DNA of 64,000 nucleotides from VRUE01 sp963774405 (lineage in GTDB: Bacteria > Actinomycetota > Thermoleophilia > Solirubrobacterales > 70-9). This document shows, piece by piece, positions 60,089 through 64,000 of this stretch; positions within the stretch are counted from its first letter, which is position 1; each line of letters begins with the position of its first letter. A model generated the notes under the pieces. The model had not been told where the DNA came from. It was given only the letters and a program-made list of their open reading frames with translations, and did not search any database. Location of the stretch: assembly GCA_963774405.1 (NCBI GenBank), contig CAVZEV010000005.1, forward strand, positions 930,001 through 994,000, read 5' to 3'. The translations under genes were made by a program, and so were the position numbers.

Positions 60089-61915
60089 TCACGCGGATCG
60101 CTCGCACCAGGCGTAGGCGAGGAAGACCAGGATGTAGGCGGCGCCGATCTCGAGCAGGAGGGCGCCGGAGTCGTTGGCGAGGGTGCCGATCACGGTTGCG
60201 GCGATCGCCCCGACCAGGCCGGCGCGCAGGGCCGGAAGCGGGGCCAGCCAGGCCTGCAGCCGGTCGCGCCTCAGGTAAGCGAGCGCGGCGAGCGCGGCGA
60301 CGAGCGGCAGGAAGAAGACCAGGATCGGGCGACCGAAGCTGTGCGCGGAGAGCTGCAGGCGCCGCTGGGCGACGTCGGCGAGGTTTCCCAGCCCACCGGC
60401 GTCGAGCACCGAGCGGGTGAGATGGGCGTTGGCGCCGGTGAGGAGGTCGGCGAGGGCGATCAGCGCCAGCACGGCGACGGGGGCGGCGATCACAAGCAGG
60501 GCGGCGCGCCGCCGCTGGGCCGCGATCGCGGCGGCGGCGACGGCGCCGCCGACCGGCAGCACGATCGCGGCGCCGACGTCGGCGCCGAAGCGCCCGGCGG
60601 CGAAGACGATCGCGCTGAGCAGGCCGGCCGCGAGGAAGGCCACGGCCGCCCGGCGCCTGCCCAGCCGCGGCCAGAAGCCGGCCAGGGCGGCGCCGGTTCC
60701 GGCGACGACGAGGACGCCGAGCAGCGCCTCGAGCTCGTTGCCGACCCCGTAGAAGCGCACGCCGAGCCCGGGGTTGGGGCCGAGCAGCGAGAGCGAGGTG
60801 AGCGGCGAGCCGGCGATCACGTCGATCGCCAGGGCCCCGACGACCAGGCCCGAGGCAACCGCGAGCGCTCGCAGGCCATCGAGCAGGAGGAGGGTCAGGG
60901 CGGCAAGGAGGGGGGCAGCGAAGAGCACCAGCAGCTGTTCGGTGCCCTGATCGGGCTCGAGCGCGGCCGCCGCCATCAGCAGCAGGGGCAGGTAGACGAT
61001 GCTGAGGCCGGCCAGGCGAATCGCGATCCGGCCGACCCGGTCGGAGCTGACCAGGGCGGCCAGGCCGAAGACGACCAGCCAGACGAGCAGGCTGACCCCG
61101 ATCACCGGCCCCCGCCGTTCGGAGATCGTCGCCATCCGCGCCCCCAGCGATTCGATCGCGGCCGGATCGACCGAGCCCTCGGCGCGGATCGGCTGCCCCG
61201 ACATCTGCGACGGCACCGCGATCCCGAGCCGCGAGAGGATCGTCGGCGCGACGTCGGTCGAGAGCACGTAGCCATTCGTCCGCGTGCTGTCGGAGGTCAG
61301 ATCCCCGCCGAACCCCCGTCCCGCGACGCCGATCGCCAGAGCCCCGTTCTTGACCGGCGGCGCCCGCCCGATCGCGATCAGCAGGTCGTTGCCTCGCAGC
61401 TTCCGCGCCAGCGCTGAGAGCTCCCGGAGTCCGACCGAGCGCACCTCGCACGTCTGCCCATGTTCGGCCAGGGTCGCCGCCAGCAGGCCGGGAACAATCT
61501 CCGCCGGAGCCGATTCCGCGCGTTCCACGACCGCCTTCGAATAAGCCGGTCCGCAAATCCCTCCGCCAACATGACGCGGCAAATCCGAGCCATAGAGCGA
61601 ATCGAACACCCGATTCCCCTGGCTGATGTCGAGATAGGTCTGTGCCGCCGGAACGCTCCCAAGCCCAGCGCTGAGCAGTCCTGGCGAAACGCCTTGAACC
61701 CGCGCAAGCCGCTCCACCTCGGTCCCTTGGGGCACGAGAGCAATCGTGACCTTCGTAGTCGGGGATCGGGTGGGGGTCGAAACGTCTTGCACTTTTTCGG
61801 CGGGCGAAACTCGGTCAGCCACCGCGGTCCCACCGAAAAAGTTAAGTGAAGACCCCCACCCGATCCCCGCCACAAGGAGGCCAATAGCTATCGTGACCCC
61901 AATGGCCGACCGCAC
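60089..61915 (-). CDS. Polytopic membrane protein of unknown function
   Basis: About 608 residues. One N-terminal helix (SAIGVTIAIGLLVAGIGW) is followed by an extracytoplasmic domain of about 270 residues with two cysteines and alkaline-phosphatase-like phrasing (GYVLSTDVAPTILSRLGIAVP). Ten or so helices run to the end, including FYGVGNELEALLGVLV. The GTG at 61915 overlaps the divergent HemQ start by 14 bases; the start is uncertain. It precedes the GT4-flippase fusion on the same strand and may be a partner in cell-envelope glycan work. Confidence 0.6.
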   Translation of the reverse strand: MRSAIGVTIAIGLLVAGIGWGSSLNFFGGTAVADRVSPAEKVQDVSTPTRSPTTKVTIALVPQGTEVERLARVQGVSPGLLSAGLGSVPAAQTYLDISQGNRVFDSLYGSDLPRHVGGGICGPAYSKAVVERAESAPAEIVPGLLAATLAEHGQTCEVRSVGLRELSALARKLRGNDLLIAIGRAPPVKNGALAIGVAGRGFGGDLTSDSTRTNGYVLSTDVAPTILSRLGIAVPSQMSGQPIRAEGSVDPAAIESLGARMATISERRGPVIGVSLLVWLVVFGLAALVSSDRVGRIAIRLAGLSIVYLPLLLMAAAALEPDQGTEQLLVLFAAPLLAALTLLLLDGLRALAVASGLVVGALAIDVIAGSPLTSLSLLGPNPGLGVRFYGVGNELEALLGVLVVAGTGAALAGFWPRLGRRRAAVAFLAAGLLSAIVFAAGRFGADVGAAIVLPVGGAVAAAAIAAQRRRAALLVIAAPVAVLALIALADLLTGANAHLTRSVLDAGGLGNLADVAQRRLQLSAHSFGRPILVFFLPLVAALAALAYLRRDRLQAWLAPLPALRAGLVGAIAATVIGTLANDSGALLLEIGAAYILVFLAYAWCERSA

Positions 61916-62597
61916 GTTCGCGAAGTTCAGTTTCTTCAAGGTAGATCCCGCTTGGCGCCGCCGCGACGCCGATCTTCGAGCGACAGACAAGCAAGAGTTC
62001 CTCGCCGCCTGCGAGGACTTCGCCCTCGACCGCTCGCTGCGCGCCTACTCAACCATAGGAACGCGCGGCGACGTCGACCTGGTGCTGCTCAGCCAGAGCC
62101 CCAACCTCGACGACCTGCACACATTTCATGTCGTGCTCGGCCAGAGCGGCCTGGCAAAGTGGATGGAGACGCCCTACTCGTTCCTCTCGATGACCAAGCG
62201 CTCGCCCTACTCCGAGGAGCAAGCGCGGCCCGAGATCTGCGTCTCGGAGCGCAAGTACATGTTCCTCTACCCGATGGTCAAGCAGCGCCGTTGGTACGGG
62301 CTGGCGCCGGAGGAGCGCGGCCGGATCATGAAGAGCCACATCGAGGTCGGCCGGCGCTATCCCGAGATCACGATCAACACCTCTTACTCCTTCGGCCTCG
62401 ACGACCAGGAGTTCGTGGTCGCATTCGAGGGTGACGACCCGGGGATGTTCCTCGACCTGGTGCAGGAGCTGCGCCCGACCGAGTCAAGCGAGTTCACCGA
62501 GCTCGAGACCCCGATCTTCACCTGCGTGGCGCTCTCGCTGCGCAAGGCGCTGGACGCGCTCGACGGCGTCCCCAGTGCCGTAGCCGCCGGAGCATGA
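61902..62597 (+). CDS. hemQ: HemQ coproheme decarboxylase (chlorite dismutase family)
   Basis: A 231-residue protein. The chlorite-dismutase-like core RPEICVSERKYMFLYPMVKQRRWYGL contains the tyrosine that is key for coproheme decarboxylation, and the proximal histidine is in KSHIEVGRRYPEI. Actinobacteria finish heme by this route. The ATG at 61902 is preceded by TATCGT (61889-61894) at seven bases, so the transcript is probably leaderless. Overlaps the next gene by ATGA. Confidence 0.92.
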   Translation: MADRTFAKFSFFKVDPAWRRRDADLRATDKQEFLAACEDFALDRSLRAYSTIGTRGDVDLVLLSQSPNLDDLHTFHVVLGQSGLAKWMETPYSFLSMTKRSPYSEEQARPEICVSERKYMFLYPMVKQRRWYGLAPEERGRIMKSHIEVGRRYPEITINTSYSFGLDDQEFVVAFEGDDPGMFLDLVQELRPTESSEFTELETPIFTCVALSLRKALDALDGVPSAVAAGA

Positions 62598-63130
62598 CCC
62601 AGACCCTCAGCTACGCAATCGACGAGCACGACCACCTGATCCGGGTCGACCAGGGCTACTACCGCTTTGCCGAGGAGAACGGCTGGGCCGACGCCGGCAG
62701 CAGCCTCGGTCGCCTGCTCTGGGACTACGTCGCCGGCCGCGAGCTGGTGAAACTGCAGCGGCTGCTGGTCCGCCGGGTCCGCGACGGGGTCGGCGACGTC
62801 GAGCTGCCCTTCCGCTGCGACGCCCCGGCGGTGCGCCGCGAGATGGACATGCGCATCGTCGCCCGGCCGGCCGGCCGCGTCGTCCTCTTCTCGGCACGGC
62901 TGCGCGCCGAAGAAAAGCGCGACGTGCCCCAGCCCCTGCTCGACGCCGCGGCGCCGCGCAGCCTGGAGGTGGTCGAGATGTGCGGCTGGTGCGACCGCTT
63001 CGAAGTCGGCGGCGAGTGGGTCGAGGTCGAGGAGGCGGCGAGGCGCTTACGGCTCTTCAACCGCTCCGAGCTGCCGGCCCTGAGCCACGGCGTCTGCCCC
63101 GACTGCAACGCGATGCTGCTCGCCGCGTAG
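62594..63130 (+). CDS. PAS-like protein with two CxxC motifs
   Basis: A 178-residue protein of unknown function. The N-terminal half resembles a PAS-type sensor fold (IDEHDHLIRVDQGYYRFAEENGW, LLWDYVAGRELVKLQRLLVRRV). The C-terminal part has two CxxC pairs (MCGWCDRF and GVCPDCNAML) suited to a zinc or iron-sulfur site. It is ATGA-coupled to HemQ, which hints at a heme or redox sensing role. Not a family I recognise with certainty. Confidence 0.65.
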   Translation: MTQTLSYAIDEHDHLIRVDQGYYRFAEENGWADAGSSLGRLLWDYVAGRELVKLQRLLVRRVRDGVGDVELPFRCDAPAVRREMDMRIVARPAGRVVLFSARLRAEEKRDVPQPLLDAAAPRSLEVVEMCGWCDRFEVGGEWVEVEEAARRLRLFNRSELPALSHGVCPDCNAMLLAA

Positions 63131-63170
63131 ACGCGCGAGCGGCCGAGTTCCCTATTCTTTCGCGCTCGCC

Positions 63171-64000
63171 ATGAGCAAGGTCGGAACCGAAGACAATCCC
63201 CTGCGCGTCGCCATCGTCGGCGCCGGCCCGTCCGGCTTCTACGCCGCCGAGCACATCCTCAAGGACGGCGACCTGCACGCCCAGGTCGATCTCTTCGACC
63301 GCCTGCCGACCCCGTTTGGGCTGGTCCGCGGCGGCGTCGCCCCGGATCACCCCAAGATCAAGTCGGTGATCCGGGTCTACGAAAAAACGGCCGCCCGCGA
63401 GGGGTTCCGCTTCTTTGGCAACGTCAAGATCGGCCACGACATCGAGGTCGAGGACCTCGAACGGCTCTACCACGCGATCGTCTTCACCGTCGGCTGCGAG
63501 ACCGACCGCCAGCTCGGCATCCCCGGCGAAGAGCTGCCCGGCAGCCACGCCGCCACCGCCTTCGTCGGCTGGTACAACGCCCACCCCGATTACGCCGATG
63601 ACGAGTGGGACCTCTCCTGCGAGCGCGCGGTGGTGATCGGCAACGGCAACGTCGCGATGGACGTCGCCCGCATGCTGGCCCTGACCGACCACGAGCTGCG
63701 CCAGACCGACACCGCCGACCACGCGATCGAGATGCTCGACCGCAGCAAGATCCGCGAGATCGTCGTCCTCGGCCGCCGCGGCCCGGTGCAGGCCGCCTTC
63801 ACCAACCCCGAGATCAAGGAGCTGGGGGAGATGGAGGACGCCGACGTGATCGTCGACCCCGCCGACGTCGAGCTCGATCCCGCCAGCGCCGCCTACCTGG
63901 AGTCCGAGGAGGCCGACAAGACGACCAGGGTCAACGTCGAGACCCTGCGCGAGTTCTCCCAGCGCCGGCCGAGCGGCAAGCAGATTCGCATCGTCCTGCG
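63171..64000 (+). CDS. Ferredoxin-NADP+ reductase (FprA type), partial
   Basis: At least 276 residues; the 3' end lies beyond the window. The FAD motif is VAIVGAGPSGFYAAEHIL (residues about 14-31), and PTPFGLVRGGVAPDHPKIKSV is specific for adrenodoxin-reductase/FprA-like enzymes. The NADP motif is VVIGNGNVAMDVARML. It would reduce ferredoxins for P450 or other redox partners. TATTCT lies 12 bases before the ATG. Confidence 0.93.
   Translation, partial: MSKVGTEDNPLRVAIVGAGPSGFYAAEHILKDGDLHAQVDLFDRLPTPFGLVRGGVAPDHPKIKSVIRVYEKTAAREGFRFFGNVKIGHDIEVEDLERLYHAIVFTVGCETDRQLGIPGEELPGSHAATAFVGWYNAHPDYADDEWDLSCERAVVIGNGNVAMDVARMLALTDHELRQTDTADHAIEMLDRSKIREIVVLGRRGPVQAAFTNPEIKELGEMEDADVIVDPADVELDPASAAYLESEEADKTTRVNVETLREFSQRRPSGKQIRIVL

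Overview
The window reads as chromosome of a high-GC actinobacterium. The best guess is class Thermoleophilia (Solirubrobacterales-like). The grounds are strong GC bias at third codon positions, a deazaflavin (F420)-type nitroreductase, a DUF3618/DUF4235/holin-like envelope trio, HemQ next to an FprA-type reductase, and large secreted NHL/propeller and collagen-like proteins with basic tails. The placement is inference from gene content; no rRNA or tRNA gene was recognised. Many genes have a -10-like hexamer (TAGGCT, TAGGAT, TACAAT and similar) only 6-9 bases before the start codon and no Shine-Dalgarno, so leaderless transcription looks common.

Layout. 0-2.8 kb: MarR regulator, DHA2 drug exporter, YaaA. 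2.8-5.8 kb: biotin operon bioB-bioF-bioD on the minus strand. 5.9-10.2 kb: GH3 glycosidase, diguanylate cyclase, AlkA-type glycosylase, enoyl-CoA hydratase and a tiny biotinyl carrier. 10.2-18.6 kb: GT2 enzyme, amidase with divergent TetR, glycerol kinase, PlsC, MBL lactonase, two SDRs and a DDN-type reductase, with several long palindromes between genes. 18.7-24.3 kb: VapBC, small enzymes and a DUF433/DUF5615 toxin-antitoxin pair with a perfect palindromic operator over its start. 24.3-34.7 kb: two acyl-CoA dehydrogenases, DUF445 and a catabolic operon (enoyl-CoA hydratase, acyl-CoA carboxylase beta, BKACE, CaiB, MerR). 34.7-35.0 kb: a gene-poor stretch with a multi-stem RNA-like fold leading into a 21-residue hydrophobic ORF. 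35-42.8 kb: SDR, a 1008-residue cyclase/ATPase regulator, nitrilase-TetR, the envelope trio, BolA and a CGFS glutaredoxin. 42.8-54.7 kb: lipoproteins and an island of secreted proteins with its own codon usage (GAA preferred; one gene full of TTA). 54.8-64 kb: ErpA, Fic, DegV, a glycosyltransferase-flippase fusion, a polytopic membrane protein, HemQ, a zinc-ribbon-like protein and a partial ferredoxin-NADP reductase.

How the genes fit together. Biotin synthesis, the free biotinyl carrier and the acyl-CoA carboxylase beta subunit form a possible supply and user set. The acyl-CoA dehydrogenases, hydratases, SDRs, BKACE and CaiB point to acyl-CoA or keto-acid catabolism under MerR and TetR control. 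Two near-identical TetR-type palindromes, upstream of the SDR at 17.8-18.6 kb and of the nitrilase-TetR operon at 39 kb, suggest one regulon. Seven otherwise conserved genes carry a single-base frameshift, mostly an extra C or G. This many in 64 kb fits sequence error better than decay, so those genes are annotated across the shift.
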